Source of the DNA: JAJPKK01 sp963844635
GTDB lineage: Bacteria > Pseudomonadota > Alphaproteobacteria > Rhizobiales > Xanthobacteraceae
Direction of reading: 5' to 3'
DNA: 64,000 nt
Assembly: GCA_963844635.1 (NCBI GenBank)
Contig: CAWJPD010000005.1
Location: forward strand, 1 to 64,000
Under the pieces are notes generated by a model, which saw only the letters and a program-made list of their open reading frames with translations, was not told the origin of the DNA and did no database searches. This document shows, piece by piece, positions 9,571 through 18,398 of this stretch; the stretch's first letter is position 1; every line of letters starts with the position of its first letter. The position numbers were made by a program, and so were the translations under genes.

Positions 9571-9855
9571 ATGACGAACACACAGAACACGAACGAAAAC
9601 CTCACTGTCCACTTCAAGGTCAAGGACTTTGACGCGTGGCGCACAAGTTACCAGGCCGGCGACAAGGGCCGCGCATCTGCCGGCATTACTAATGGGAGGG
9701 TGTTCCGCAGTTCCGACGACCCGAATGAAGTGGTAGTCCTCCAGGATGTCTCCGACGTGGCAAAGGCCCGCACCTGGTTGGGCTCAGAAGAAACGAAGGC
9801 GGCGATGCAAAAGGGCGGCGTACTGGGATCACCCAGCATCCGATTCGCGGCTTAA
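9571..9855 (+). CDS. ABM/dimeric ferredoxin-like small protein, paralog 1 (94 aa)
   Basis: The sequence NENLTVHFKVKDFDAWRTSY and the later VVVLQDVSDVAKARTWL fit the dimeric alpha+beta barrel fold used by antibiotic-biosynthesis-monooxygenase-like proteins. No catalytic residues can be assigned. GGAG upstream supports the ATG at 9571 over one 24 bases earlier. A paralog of about 70 percent identity lies at 12643-12924, and the upstream regions of the two also resemble each other. Exact role unknown. Confidence 0.7.
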   Translation: MTNTQNTNENLTVHFKVKDFDAWRTSYQAGDKGRASAGITNGRVFRSSDDPNEVVVLQDVSDVAKARTWLGSEETKAAMQKGGVLGSPSIRFAA

Positions 9856-9971
9856 GGGCAGCGAAAACAAACTTTAGCGGATGGCTCAAAGCGTACGTTC
9901 ACCGCCCTCTTCTCAACACCAACCCGTGGCTGCCTCTTGGGCAGCTGCGGTTGGCTCCGTGCGCACGGGAC

Positions 9972-10275
9972 ATGGCGACGATGGCCATTTTCGATTACAG
10001 CATCGAGGGGCAGCTAACGCCAACCACGAGCGAGATGTCGCCGTTGCTCACCAGGAGGCGGAGGAACGGGCAGCCCCTGGGATACGGACGATTTGCACGC
10101 GCAGCGGACGCGATCCGCTTCGCGATCGAGGAGCTGTCACCCGAACTTCTCGCGGCGGCCCAATTGAAAGTCGCTGGGGAGAGATTTCGACAGTAACGAA
10201 ATTCGCCGGCTTTACGAGAGCAACGACTATCCGCTGATTCGACGCGTTGCGCGCGATGGAAGAGCGAGTCGATGA
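9972..10275 (+). CDS. Small hypothetical protein, frameshifted (about 100 aa)
   Basis: The frame reads MATMAIFDYSIEGQL and then YGRFARAADAIRFAIEELSP, a pattern seen in short Bradyrhizobium proteins. After KVAGERF a single extra base near 10188 shifts the frame. In the corrected frame the protein continues DSNEIRRLYESNDYPLIRR to a stop at 10273-10275, which fits the family end. Function unknown. Confidence 0.5.
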
Positions 10276-10689
10276 GATACAGAGTTGGTAGCGCTTGACA
10301 TTCTGGCGTCGGATGAACGTGTCCATCGTAGAGCTCCGGCCGCCCATGCGTCCCCGATGCCGACCTGCTTCTCTCCCCGAGTGCTCCCTCCCCCTGTATG
10401 ACATGGGGCAGGTCGCCTGAGAAGAGGTTATTCACGGGTTGTTTTGACATAGAGATCGATGAGTCCTTTGTGGTGCTGTGGAAGAAAGAATTTCCGATCG
10501 ATTTTACCGCCTCGGCGACAATCAATCCGGCGTTGTCGGTCCAACTCGAACCACATGAACCCTGGAACCGGCGCAAAATCCTGGAAATCTGCCCACCCAT
10601 TGCGTTTCCGGCGAACCCGGCACCCGATAACAAAGGAAGGATTCTTTGACGTTCCGGCAACTTTCGCTCATCTGGCATCGTTCTCATGG
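10276..10689. other. Region with dispersed repeats, no supported gene
   Basis: It holds repeat copy B (10339-10384) and a degenerate stretch at about 10545-10620 that resembles 10950-11010. Open frames on both strands appear to be by-products of these repeats. Confidence 0.5.
10339..10384 (+). repeat. Dispersed repeat, copy B
   Basis: Near-identical inverted copy of 678-724, sharing GCCGCCCATGCGTCCCCGAT and the following 26 bases with one substitution and one indel. Confidence 0.7.
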
Positions 10690-10830
10690 CATGAACACCC
10701 CTGCCGGCCGAGGAGTACCGTGAATGTGCCGCGCACTGTCACAGGCGTGCCGAGGAAGCGCGCGACCCGAAGGTGCGGGCGGTGTTCAAGGAAGCGGCGC
10801 GTCTGTGGGAGGAACTGCTAGAGTCCGTTT
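10690..10830 (+). pseudogene. Small His/Cys helical protein, broken
   Basis: After a one-base slip near the ATG at 10690 the sequence reads LPAEEYRECAAHCHRRAEEA and then RDPKVRAVFKEAARLWEELL. This is a short helical protein type frequent in Bradyrhizobium (CxxHCxxRAEE pattern). Its end runs into the inverted repeat at 10838. Function unknown. Confidence 0.45.
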
Positions 10831-10837
10831 CAGGTAG

Positions 10838-10864
10838 ACCCTGCCCAGGATTGGGCAGGGGTCA
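10838..10864. repeat. Inverted repeat (hairpin)
   Basis: GACCCTGCCCA pairs with TGGGCAGGGGTC across a 4-base loop with one bulge. There is no T run, so it is more likely a repeat element than a terminator. Confidence 0.5.
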
Positions 10865-11263
10865 CGCGGCGCACCCGATAAGTACCATTGTCGGCAGCGA
10901 TTGGGAGCCAGAACTTGGCGTTCGAGCGGACCCGGAAAAAGGATCAAACCCCCTGAACCTTGGAACAGCGGCAAAACCCCCGGATTCCTGCCCGCCCATG
11001 CGTTCCTGACGCCGACCCGCTACAACACTCTGCTGGCACGCGCTGCGCGCTTGACCGTTTAAGATTTGCTGGGTCCGCTGCTGACAGCGCATTTGCTCGG
11101 CGAGGCTGGCTTTTTGACCCTGACCGCCTTCAGCCGCAGCAGCCGGTGGTGCTGTCGTGATCACGCCTTGCACGTTTGATGTTGGCTGGGGCTGTTTAGC
11201 TGCCTGACCGTATGCCAGAGTTGCATTTAACGCAAATGAAATCGCCAATATTGCTGTCTTCAT
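10862..11263 (-). CDS. Secreted protein with altered C-terminus (133 aa)
   Basis: The start is good: AGGAGAG lies 7 bases before the ATG, and MKTAILAISFALNATLAYGQA is a signal peptide. The mature N-terminal part is rich in Pro, Ala and Gln (QPQPTSNVQGVITTAPPAAA). The last 45 residues are encoded by the dispersed repeat and hairpin at 10838-11022 and are probably not native, so the gene may have been truncated by that repeat. Function unknown. Confidence 0.5.
   Translation of the reverse strand: MKTAILAISFALNATLAYGQAAKQPQPTSNVQGVITTAPPAAAAEGGQGQKASLAEQMRCQQRTQQILNGQARSACQQSVVAGRRQERMGGQESGGFAAVPRFRGFDPFSGSARTPSSGSQSLPTMVLIGCAA
10988..11022 (+). repeat. Dispersed repeat, copy C (diverged)
   Basis: CCTGCCCGCCCATGCGTTCC and the next 15 bases match the core of copies A and B with a few substitutions. 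It is embedded in the 3' end of the minus-strand secreted protein gene. Confidence 0.5.
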
Positions 11264-11480
11264 ATTTTACTCTCCTGCAATGCACAGTGCATTCCACGCG
11301 CGTGGTGATAGATTTGGTTCAGACGATCTTCATCCCACCTTCATTTTCGGAATTGTGCGGTGGCGGCAAGTGAACCGCCGACCAACACGTGTTCAGTGAT
11401 TTCGGCCTCTGGCCAGGACCGGACGAAGCCAGCCAAACGCGTCCTTCAGGCCAGTTCCTATGCGCGGGCCCAGATGCCGC

Positions 11481-11671
11481 CTATCGAGCCCATCGCCGAA
11501 ACTGCCGAAAGATCGAATTCCAGTTGCCGAATTCCACCGGCAGAGGGCGCCACGGCGCACCGGTTCGCATCAGCCAAAACACCGCGTCGAGCACGCGGCG
11601 ATGATTGCACGGCGGACGGCCGCTCCGATAGATCAAAAAAGGCTCAAATATGCCCACTCATCGTCGGTCAT
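11481..11671 (-). pseudogene. IS5-family transposase N-terminal fragment
   Basis: From an ATG at 11671 the sequence reads MTDDEWAYL, then after a one-base slip EPFLIYRSGRPPCNHRRVLD and VFWLMRTGAPWRPLPVEFGNW. This is the N-terminal region of IS5-type DDE transposases. It stops after FRQFRRWAR, and the catalytic core is missing. Confidence 0.7.
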
Positions 11672-12006
11672 CAGTCTGCAAATCAAGGCCCCCCGCAAAG
11701 AGCAGCCTTGAATTAATTTGTGAATTCGTCGTCAATAGCCTTGGTCCACGCTACCTAATCTTGCAAGTTAGCACACGATTAGATTTTCTTTTTCAACGTG
11801 CCTTGTCCTTTTTCATCGGACCCACCATGTACACAACTTCTGGCTGCTTGCCAGTGAGCTGCGATAAACGGCGATGTGTCGAGGTCGCCGTTCCCCCAAG
11901 AAGCAGCGCCGATGCCGTCGGCAGGCATAATCTCAATAGATAAATGATTCCACGCGGGTGTCATTGGCATCCACGATAGTGCACGTCGCGAAGCGAGGTG
12001 ACCACA
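11672..12006. other. Intergenic, no gene seen
   Basis: This stretch is mostly AT-rich with no convincing coding frame. It separates the IS5 remnant from the small secreted protein at 12007. Confidence 0.4.
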
Positions 12007-12278
12007 ATGAACAGAACGATCATCCTTTGCGCAATTGCTATCCCTCTTCTGGGATCGACGACGCAGGCTCAGCAGGGCGGCCCGCCGCGCGCTCCATGCT
12101 CGGTCACTCGGACCGGGGTGGCCAGAACACGTGCTGGATTACCTCGCATTTGAGCCAGGGGTGCGGAAAGCAGGCGCTCATCAACACCGGCGGCGCGGGT
12201 CACCTTTACTGCTTCGCAACACAGGTTGCCGTAACAGTCCGAAACTATCGGCACAAAGCTCTCTTTCGCGAGCGTTAG
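12007..12278 (+). CDS. Possible small secreted protein, frameshifted
   Basis: The ATG at 12007 is preceded by GAGGTG and opens a signal peptide (MNRTIILCAIAIPLLGSTTQAQ). The frame stops early, but a one-base change near 12115 joins it to a frame reading GGQNTCWITSHLSQGCGKQA and then YCFATQVAV, with four Cys, ending at 12278. This is consistent with a disulphide-containing exported protein. No family recognised. Confidence 0.4.
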
Positions 12279-12642
12279 GTCAGCAAGTAAAGCGGGAAAA
12301 GAAGAAGCGCTCAGGCAGCTTGTGCAACAGTGCGGAATGGGTCCTTCCAGCATAAATTCAAGCCGCCGTTATAAAGTATTACCCTGATCGCCGTCATCGC
12401 CGGATCGACCACAAAAAAGCAACGCTGGACAACCGCTTCGCAGCGTCCCCCAGCCCTGTGCCTTTTAATTTTTAACTAAAGTGCGATGCCAGCCACTTAG
12501 GTTAAATAAAACTCTCTCAATCACGGGCAAAATTGTTTTCAAAGGACTGCTAGTTTTGGCTGCCCCAGAGCTTATGTAGGTTCAGTCACTCGAGTATAAA
12601 AATTTAATCAATGCTTTCGCAATATTTGGAAGGAATTACGAC

Positions 12643-12924
12643 ATGAACGCCCAGCGCACGAATGAAAACCTGACGGTCCATTTCAAGGTCAAGGACTTCA
12701 ACGCATGGCGCACCGCTTGTAACGAACACGAGAAGAACCGCCGATCGGCAGGCATCACAAACGGGAGAGTGTTCCGCAACGTCGACGAACCGAACGAGGT
12801 GGTCATCCTTCAAGATGTCGCCGACGTGCCAAAGGCCCGTGCCTGGTTCGGCTCGGATGATCTGAAGGCGGCCATGCAAAAGAGTGGCGTGATTGGGTCA
12901 CCGAGCATTCGCTTCGCGGCCTAA
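12643..12924 (+). CDS. ABM/dimeric ferredoxin-like small protein, paralog 2 (93 aa)
   Basis: The start ATG at 12643 follows AAGGA at good spacing. The sequence NENLTVHFKVKDFNAWRTAC and VVILQDVADVPKARAWFGSD aligns without gaps to the protein at 9571-9855, so the two are recent paralogs. The fold is probably a dimeric alpha+beta barrel. A rho-independent terminator at 13030-13050 lies about 100 bp downstream. Role unknown. Confidence 0.75.
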   Translation: MNAQRTNENLTVHFKVKDFNAWRTACNEHEKNRRSAGITNGRVFRNVDEPNEVVILQDVADVPKARAWFGSDDLKAAMQKSGVIGSPSIRFAA

Positions 12925-13029
12925 GTCTGGAGAGGAAACAAACACTAAGCCGGGATGGCTCGCGGCGTTGAATGCTTTGTTGCGTAGCCACTCCGGCAAG
13001 GGAAGCCCTGGCGTGCCCCGTCCCCCAAC

Positions 13030-13050
13030 GCCCCCGCCGGGGCTTTTCGT
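13030..13050 (+). terminator. Rho-independent terminator
   Basis: GCCCC-CGCC-GGGGC followed by TTTTCGTTT is a compact GC hairpin with a T-rich tail, about 105 bp after the ABM-like gene ending at 12924. Confidence 0.75.
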
Positions 13051-13201
13051 TTAGGGTGCTCCGATACCTAAGGAAACACTCAATATCAAAATACTCAAAT
13101 ATTAGAAAAAAATCACGGCTCAATCGCCGATGCGCCCCACCGGTGCTCGTCCCGGCATAGCCGGCAACGAGCCGTGATCCGCTACGGTGCCGACACCTCG
13201 A

Positions 13202-13703
13202 TCACGGATATTTCTCGTTTTTCGTAGCTCGTATTCCGGCCGCCGTCGTGTCTTTCTCGAACATGTACGCGCCGGATTTCGTATGCCCCTAATTTCGATT
13301 GTCGCTGAAATGGTAGATTTTGGAATTCGTGTTCGCCCACACGACGGTATCCTGCGGCCAATGCGCTTTGGCCTCAGCTTCCGTTGAAAATTCGCGGCCG
13401 CCCGTTGCCTTCGCGGATGTGGTGGTTGGTGCCAGCGTGGCTGCAGTTGGCCGCGGCGGCGCAGCAGTGGTAGGCGCAGGAGCGGGAGCCCGCAGGGAGG
13501 TGCGGCTGCTGGGCTCGCCGGTGGTGCTGCTCGGCATTCCGCGATACGCCTTTTCAGTCTTACCGGCCGCTTGCTTTGCCTCCTTGTTCGCCCTCCTCTG
13601 CCGCGCACGCCTTCGCACTTTTGTGCTGAGCAAATGTCGACGGGACCAGCGCCATCGCAGCAACAAGGGAAATGCAAATCGCGGCGACGTATCGTGTATT
13701 CAT
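13202..13703 (-). pseudogene. Secreted small protein with conserved VVWxNTxSxIYHF motif, frameshifted
   Basis: A strong AGGAGG precedes the ATG at 13703, and MNTRYVAAICISLVAAMALV with a later AQ site is a signal peptide. A slip near 13600 leads into a Pro/Thr/Ala-rich linker, followed by FSTEAEAKAHWPQDTVVWAN and SKIYHFS. A second slip near 13292 restores YGHTKSGAYMFEKDTTAAGI and a stop at 13202. The whole matches a secreted family frequent in Bradyrhizobium, where the W and F seen here are usually Cys (AHCPGD, YMCEKD). Loss of both Cys and two indels suggest decay. Confidence 0.6.
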
Positions 13704-13878
13704 GTTCGACCTCCTCTCACGCGAATGTCAGCATCGCTAATCGTGCGTCGAGCAATAGCACGCGGGTAGGACAAGAAAGAGGATGCGCCAAGTCACGCGC
13801 CAAATCGTGGAACAATGCAGGAGCAGCGGGGTTGAGATTGTTGCAGCGCAGCAATATCCAATAAAAGGGAAAAGACCA

Positions 13879-14911
13879 ATGGCCTCGGGGCTTTCAAGTG
13901 TACGTTCCGCATTGACGCCTCATTCGGCAGCACACGTCAATTCACACCGCTATGTGACCGCAGCGGTAGGCATTGCAGCAGCGCTGGCCGGCATCGCCCT
14001 CGTAAATCACTATGTGTCGAAGAAGGCAGCCCGAGACAATCCTCCCGTGGGCAAATTCATCGAAGTGGACGGCGTTCGAACTCCATTATCTGGATCAGGG
14101 CAAGGGCGAGCCGCTCGTCCTGCTGCACGGTAATGGCAGCATGATCCAGGATTTCGAGTCGAGCGGCCTTATTGACTTGGCATCGCAAAAATACCGAGTA
14201 ATCGTGTTCGACCGGCCAGGATACGGCTACAGTCAGCGGCCTCGCGGCACCGCCTGGACGCCTGAAGCCCAAGCCGATCTCATCGTTCGCGCGCTTCGGT
14301 CGATAGGCGTTCCTCGGGCGACAATCCTCGGCCATTCCTGGGGTGCGTCGGTGGCGGTAGCGCTTGCACTGAAGCACCCGGAAGCGGTGCGCAGCTTAAT
14401 TCTGGCCTCAGGATATTACTACCCGACGGTGCGCGCTGATGCGCTGCTCTCGTCAGTCTCCGCATTGCCGGCGATCGGTGACATTTTGTGCTACACCGTT
14501 GCACCGATACTGGGCCGAATGATGTGGCCGCTCTCTGTGAGCAAGATGTTCAGCCCTAAACAGGTCCCGAGTAAGTTTGCCGGGTTCCCGAAGGAGATGG
14601 CGCTTCGTCCTTCTCAACTCCGTGCCGGCTCGGAAGAGGCGGCCCTGATGATCCCCGACGCCTTTGGCTCTCGTCTGGCCTACCGGGATTTGGCGTTGCC
14701 AGTCGTTATCATCGCTGGCGAAGACGATAGAGTGGTCGATATTGGCCAATCAGAGCAGCTACACCAAGACGTACCGACAAGCACCTTGCACCGGGTTGTC
14801 GGGGCGGGCCATATGATCCAGCAGACGGATACACGCCGCGTGATGTCTGCGATCGATGAGGCGATTGAACGGCAGAAGGACATAGCCGAAGTTATGCCGA
14901 ATGCCGCTTGA
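13879..14911 (+). CDS. Alpha/beta hydrolase, membrane-anchored, frameshifted
   Basis: The product starts MASGLSSVRSALTPHSAAH and has an N-terminal membrane segment (YVTAAVGIAAALAGIALVNH), then an alpha/beta hydrolase domain. The oxyanion-hole motif is LLHGNGS, the nucleophile elbow is GHSWGAS, the acid is probably in AGEDDRVV and the catalytic His in GAGHMIQQ. The triad is complete. One missing or extra base near 14080, between VDGVR and LHYLDQGKGEP, splits the frame. The substrate cannot be told; esterases, haloperoxidase-like and epoxide-hydrolase-like enzymes share this layout. It slightly overlaps the next gene. Confidence 0.8.
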
Positions 14912-15134
14912 TCTTCATCGTGGAGGAACACTTGCAGAAAGCCGCCGCAAAGAGAAATTGAAGTGCAAGAACTGCGAAGGCAAGGGTACGCTCAAAAAGG
15001 GAGACAAGATCGTGAGGTGCCAACGCTGTGATGGAACCGGGATCAAGCGGTTGCTATCCAATGTAAACGCATGCTCCCCTCCCAAGAATCGTCAAAAGTT
15101 CTCCAGGCAGACGCGAGATCGTCAGGCCGTATGA
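14901..15134 (+). CDS. Small DnaJ-type zinc-finger protein (77 aa)
   Basis: Two CxxCxGxG repeats (CKNCEGKGTL and CRCDGTG with the preceding CQ) form one half of a DnaJ cysteine-rich zinc-binding domain. There is no J domain. The ATG at 14901 overlaps the hydrolase stop by 11 bases, so translation may be coupled; a GGAGGAA sequence inside is not in useful register. Such mini-proteins probably act as structural or chaperone-like zinc modules, which is inferred from the motif only. Confidence 0.6.
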   Translation: MPLDLHRGGTLAESRRKEKLKCKNCEGKGTLKKGDKIVRCQRCDGTGIKRLLSNVNACSPPKNRQKFSRQTRDRQAV

Positions 15135-15590
15135 GGCAAAAAGGCGGTCGACGCGCGCGATCAGGGTCCGTCGCGGCACAAGACAAATGCCGCGATGCGA
15201 CGTTGGTGCTCGGCCAGTCGTCGGTGGCAGAGAGACGGATGTGCACCCGCCTGCGACACTGGAGAGCACGAATGACAACAACCATTTATTTCGGGCAAAA
15301 GCCGAAAAGGCCGCCGCGGTTTCGCCCAGCACCAATGAAGACCACCAGCGCCGCAAATGGAACGCGGAGAACAGTCCCGTGAGCACTCCAAGGAGAACCG
15401 GACGGCCGGGGCGGCACACCGGTTATCCCGTAAGCGAAACCAAGCACGCGCTCCGGCCAAGCCGACCAGCAGCGGACCGACGACGGAGCCGCGAACGACC
15501 AACAATGCACAGCCGGTGCGTCGGCGACCGAGCAGGCGGTCGCAAACCGCGGCAATTTGCCGAGACAGCGCCGCTCGTCATGCTGGATGA
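15135..15590. other. Undetermined region
   Basis: Several overlapping frames on the minus strand contain hydrophobic runs (for example around 15200-15500), which may be pieces of one frameshifted membrane protein downstream of the gene at 15591. No frame can be assigned with confidence. Confidence 0.35.
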
Positions 15591-15692
15591 TTACTCCTCC
15601 TTGAGTTTTGCCGCGATCTTTTCGACCCGCGACGATCCATGATCGATCGCGCCTGTCAACAGCGACGGGGCGATGTGCGGCATCTTCGTCAT
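15591..15692 (-). CDS. Small protein (33 aa)
   Basis: The peptide MTKMPHIAPSLLTGAIDHGS continues with SRVEKIAAKLKEE, an amphipathic helix. Its start overlaps the stop of the secreted protein gene at 15689 by four bases (ATGA type), a hallmark of translational coupling. No family is known. Confidence 0.4.
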   Translation of the reverse strand: MTKMPHIAPSLLTGAIDHGSSRVEKIAAKLKEE

Positions 15693-16171
15693 CGCGAAAC
15701 CTCACCTGATGAGTGGCCCGTTCGCTGATCAAGGATCGTCGTTTGTGCTGAGGTAGGCGCGTGGACAATTCTTGTGCGGCTGCGGATTGTACCTGCGTTT
15801 CGTGATGTTCCTTTTGAATTCTGATCCGAGGGCTGAGAGAGAGGCTTGGCTTTGCCGATCGCCGCGGCGCCCTTCAGTACATCAAGACAGGTAATCAGCT
15901 CCACATAGCTTGACGGCCCGCCCTTACTTGCCAGAGTGCCGCAATCGTTCTTGTTGCGGGTGGAATACTGCGACCAACCTTTCGTAAGCTGGTCCCGGGC
16001 TTCGCCTTCATCGTCCAAGCACGCCTGTTTATTGCGCCCTGAACTAATTCCCTCTCTGCTTGCGGCCTCGCAACTTGGTCCGACGTTCAGCTTTGGAACG
16101 CTGTCGGCGACAGCAGGCATGACCCGCGCTCCGAGCGCAATTACTAAGAATGCAATCCAAGTGTGTTTCAT
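15689..16171 (-). CDS. Secreted protein, unknown function (160 aa)
   Basis: A signal peptide (MKHTWIAFLVIALGARVMPAVA) precedes a domain with spaced Cys: LNVGPSCEAASREGI, QACLDDEGEARDQL, and then YVELITCLDVLKG. This pattern is common in Bradyrhizobium hypothetical exported proteins. The C-terminal 50 residues are low-complexity and polar. It overlaps the 33-residue gene downstream. Confidence 0.7.
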   Translation of the reverse strand: MKHTWIAFLVIALGARVMPAVADSVPKLNVGPSCEAASREGISSGRNKQACLDDEGEARDQLTKGWSQYSTRNKNDCGTLASKGGPSSYVELITCLDVLKGAAAIGKAKPLSQPSDQNSKGTSRNAGTIRSRTRIVHAPTSAQTTILDQRTGHSSGEVSR

Positions 16172-16251
16172 TTGCGTCTCCTAAGCCGTGCATCTGATAT
16201 CATCGCGGTTAGTCTCTCGGACCGGTGACTGAAGGGGAAATCGCGGTGTAG

Positions 16252-16294
16252 GATGCGCCCATTGATCGGCGCCTGTCTGAGCAAGATTGCTCAC
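16252..16294 (+). repeat. 42-bp direct repeat, copy 1
   Basis: GATGCGCCCATTGATCGGCG and the next 22 bases recur at 17991-18030 with one mismatch. Homology continues, diverged, to the IS256 target site at 16322. This copy was therefore interrupted by the IS. Confidence 0.8.
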
Positions 16295-16321
16295 ACCGGG
16301 GTCTCACACAGGGGTCAAGCG

Positions 16322-16329
16322 GACGTTCG
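16322..16329 (+). repeat. IS256 target site duplication, left
   Basis: GACGTTCG directly precedes the left terminal inverted repeat and is repeated exactly at 17760-17767 after the right one. Confidence 0.85.
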
Positions 16330-17759
16330 GGTGCCGTCCGGGATGTGGTTGGAATTGGTGTGGCGCGCTCTCCGATCATATGAAGGTATCGTCTCAGGCG
16401 GCGAGGTCAATCGGCTGATCGATTGGTTTGGTGGCGAGCGTTTGCCAGCCGTCGACCTTGCGCATGTTGATCTGACCGGATGCAAGCAGCGCCCAGAACA
16501 ACATGGCGGCGGTGTCTGCTGACGGCAGCACGGTCTGCGTCTTGATCCGCCGCTTGAACTCCTCGTGCAGCCGCTCGATCGCATTCGTGGTGCGCACGCT
16601 GCGCCATTGGGTCGGGGGCAGTCGCGTGAAGGCGAACAAGCGCTCACCCGCTTCCTCCAGGCTGTCGGCGACGGCGCGATGTTTGAGGCGCCACTTGCGA
16701 ATGAAGGCCTTGCGGCGTGTCTCGATCTCTTCACGCGTCGGCGCGTAGATCACATCGGTGTAGTCGGCGGTGATTTCATCATGCAGACGTTTGGGCGCGT
16801 GCGCCAGCAGGTTTCTGTGCTTGTGGACGGTGCAGCGCTGCACGGGCACACCGGCCCAGACGGCAGCAATCGCCTTGTCGAGGCCCGGCGCGCCGTCGAC
16901 GATGAGGAACTCCGGCCGCCGCAGTCCGCGCGTGATGAGATCGTCGAGGACGGTGCGCCACGCCTCGGCGCTCTCTCCTCCCATGCTTTTGATCGCGAGC
17001 AGCACCTTCTGGCCGTCCGCCCGCACGCCGAGGACGACGAGAAGCGAGATCGAGGTCGCTTTGCGGTCGAGCCGCACACGCACCACCGTGCCGTCGAGAA
17101 TGAGCCGCACAATCGGCTCCTCGGCAAGCGAGCGGCCATTCCAGGCGTCCCAGTCGCTCTTCACCTTGCGCCACGTCCGGCTCACCGTGTCCTTGCCAAC
17201 GGCGCCGCCAAACAGCGCCATCAGCGCACGCCGCACCCGGCGCGTATTGGTGCCAGAGAGGTACGTGCTCGCGATCAGCGCATCGGCGGCCAGCGTCCGG
17301 CGCTGATAGGCCCGCAGCGCCTGGCTCTTCCATTCCGTCGTCTTGCCTTCGGGCGTGTCCAGCCTGGCTCGCGGCACCTCGATCTCGATCGGTCCGAAGG
17401 TCCCGGTCAACGATCGCGTCCGGCTGCCGTGGCGGTGACCCGTCACGGCCGTTCTGCCTTCATCGGCGGCCTTCTTGCTTCGTTCGTAACGCGGCCGCGC
17501 CAGCGCATCGTCGAGTTCGCCGCGGATCAGCTCTTCGATGAACGCGCGTGCCCGCGCGCGGACCTCGCTCTCGATCGGATCGAACCAGCTGTCGAAAAGA
17601 TCAACAGCCATCTCGGATGCAGGCTGTGAACAATCAGGCTTCGTGGTAACGCTCGTCATGGCGTGGTCTCCGGTCCGGCGCTTCAACGCCGGGTCATTCG
17701 AGGTTGATCACCTCGGAGACTACGCCACCCTCATTTCCTACCAACCCCGCGACGGCACC
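16330..17759 (-). mobile_element. IS256-family insertion sequence, complete (1430 bp)
   Basis: The ends are imperfect inverted repeats starting GGTGCCGTC (left 16330, right inverted from 17759) that share similarity over about 45 bp to CTCCGA. The element is bracketed by the 8-bp duplication GACGTTCG. It holds one intact transposase gene. It landed in one of two copies of a local repeat and cut the 3' end of a small gene at 17768-17962. The intact gene and exact target duplication indicate a recent insertion. Confidence 0.9.
16394..17659 (-). CDS. IS256 (Mutator-like) transposase (421 aa)
   Basis: Catalyses copy-out transposition of the surrounding element. The DDE residues are visible in LILDGTVVR (first Asp), LIVDGAPGLDKA (second Asp) and NAIERLHEEFKRR (Glu), together with the conserved CTVHKHRNL motif of the family. 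The ATG at 17659 is preferred to an upstream TTG. The gene is uninterrupted, of normal length and fills the element. Confidence 0.95.
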   Translation of the reverse strand: MTSVTTKPDCSQPASEMAVDLFDSWFDPIESEVRARARAFIEELIRGELDDALARPRYERSKKAADEGRTAVTGHRHGSRTRSLTGTFGPIEIEVPRARLDTPEGKTTEWKSQALRAYQRRTLAADALIASTYLSGTNTRRVRRALMALFGGAVGKDTVSRTWRKVKSDWDAWNGRSLAEEPIVRLILDGTVVRVRLDRKATSISLLVVLGVRADGQKVLLAIKSMGGESAEAWRTVLDDLITRGLRRPEFLIVDGAPGLDKAIAAVWAGVPVQRCTVHKHRNLLAHAPKRLHDEITADYTDVIYAPTREEIETRRKAFIRKWRLKHRAVADSLEEAGERLFAFTRLPPTQWRSVRTTNAIERLHEEFKRRIKTQTVLPSADTAAMLFWALLASGQINMRKVDGWQTLATKPIDQPIDLAA

Positions 17760-17767
17760 GACGTTCG
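17760..17767 (+). repeat. IS256 target site duplication, right
   Basis: Exact copy of GACGTTCG at 16322-16329. Confidence 0.85.
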
Positions 17768-17962
17768 ACCACCCGGCGAGTTTTGCGAAGAAATAGAGCT
17801 ACTCTCGGCCGAAGGCTCTGCGTCTCGCTCGTCCCGACGAGCAAGTGATAGCCACGAGAGTGCCGTCGAAAGGCGAAGCTTTCGAACAACCGGTTGGCGA
17901 GCCTCGTGAGCCGCCCTCAAGCACTCTGCTGCATTGTAGCGGTAGCGTACCGAGCCGGTCAT
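17768..17962 (-). pseudogene. Small hypothetical protein truncated by IS256
   Basis: From the ATG at 17962, preceded by GGGAG at good spacing, the product reads MTGSVRYRYNAAECLRAAHE and then LSTALSWLSLARRDE. This is a short helical protein found widely in Bradyrhizobium. Its 3' end runs into the IS256 inverted repeat, so the native C-terminus is replaced. Function unknown. Confidence 0.6.
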
Positions 17963-17990
17963 GGACATCTCCCCACGACATATCAGGGAA

Positions 17991-18030
17991 GATGCGCCCA
18001 TTGATCGGCGCCGGTCTGAGCAAGATTGCT
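17991..18030 (+). repeat. 42-bp direct repeat, copy 2
   Basis: Uninterrupted counterpart of 16252-16294. It ends in TGAGCAAGATTGCTCA, a palindrome resembling IS terminal sequence. Confidence 0.8.
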
Positions 18031-18104
18031 CAGATCAGGATCGAGCGGTCGTTCGACCAGGAGCATGAATTGGCGCGAAGACATCGTTCCGTGACGAATA
18101 GTAC

Positions 18105-18398
18105 TCAGAGCAATGCCGCCCCGGCATGGTCCCGGAACAGGTCGGCATCGCGCACATAGGCTTGCAGCACGTCCATCGATTTGTGCCGGCTCGCGTCGCG
18201 CATCTTGAACACCGAGGCGCCACGGCGGGCCGCGCTGGTGAGGAACCCGGCCCGCAGTGAGTGCGCCCCGAAGACCGTGGGACCAACGCCTGGACGATTT
18301 GGGCAATCAGGAGGGCAGCCTCTCCTTGATTGAGTCTTCCCCGAACCGATGACCTCGACTTCGCCGTCCTCCCGAGGCTCACATCTCACCGTTGCCAT
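18105..18398 (-). pseudogene. Tyrosine recombinase/phage integrase C-terminal fragment
   Basis: The end reads FGAHSLRAGFLTSAARRGAS, then SRHKSMDVLQAYVRDADLF. The HxLR box (HSLR), the second conserved His (SRHKS) and the Tyr nucleophile (QAYVRDA) are all present. The N-terminal two thirds are missing, and a frameshift near 18290 separates this from ALLIAQIVQA upstream. It is a dead remnant of a mobile element. Confidence 0.7.

Noticed and set aside
16565..17629. A 354-residue plus-strand frame over the IS256 transposase
   Set aside because: Antisense shadow of an intact DDE transposase.
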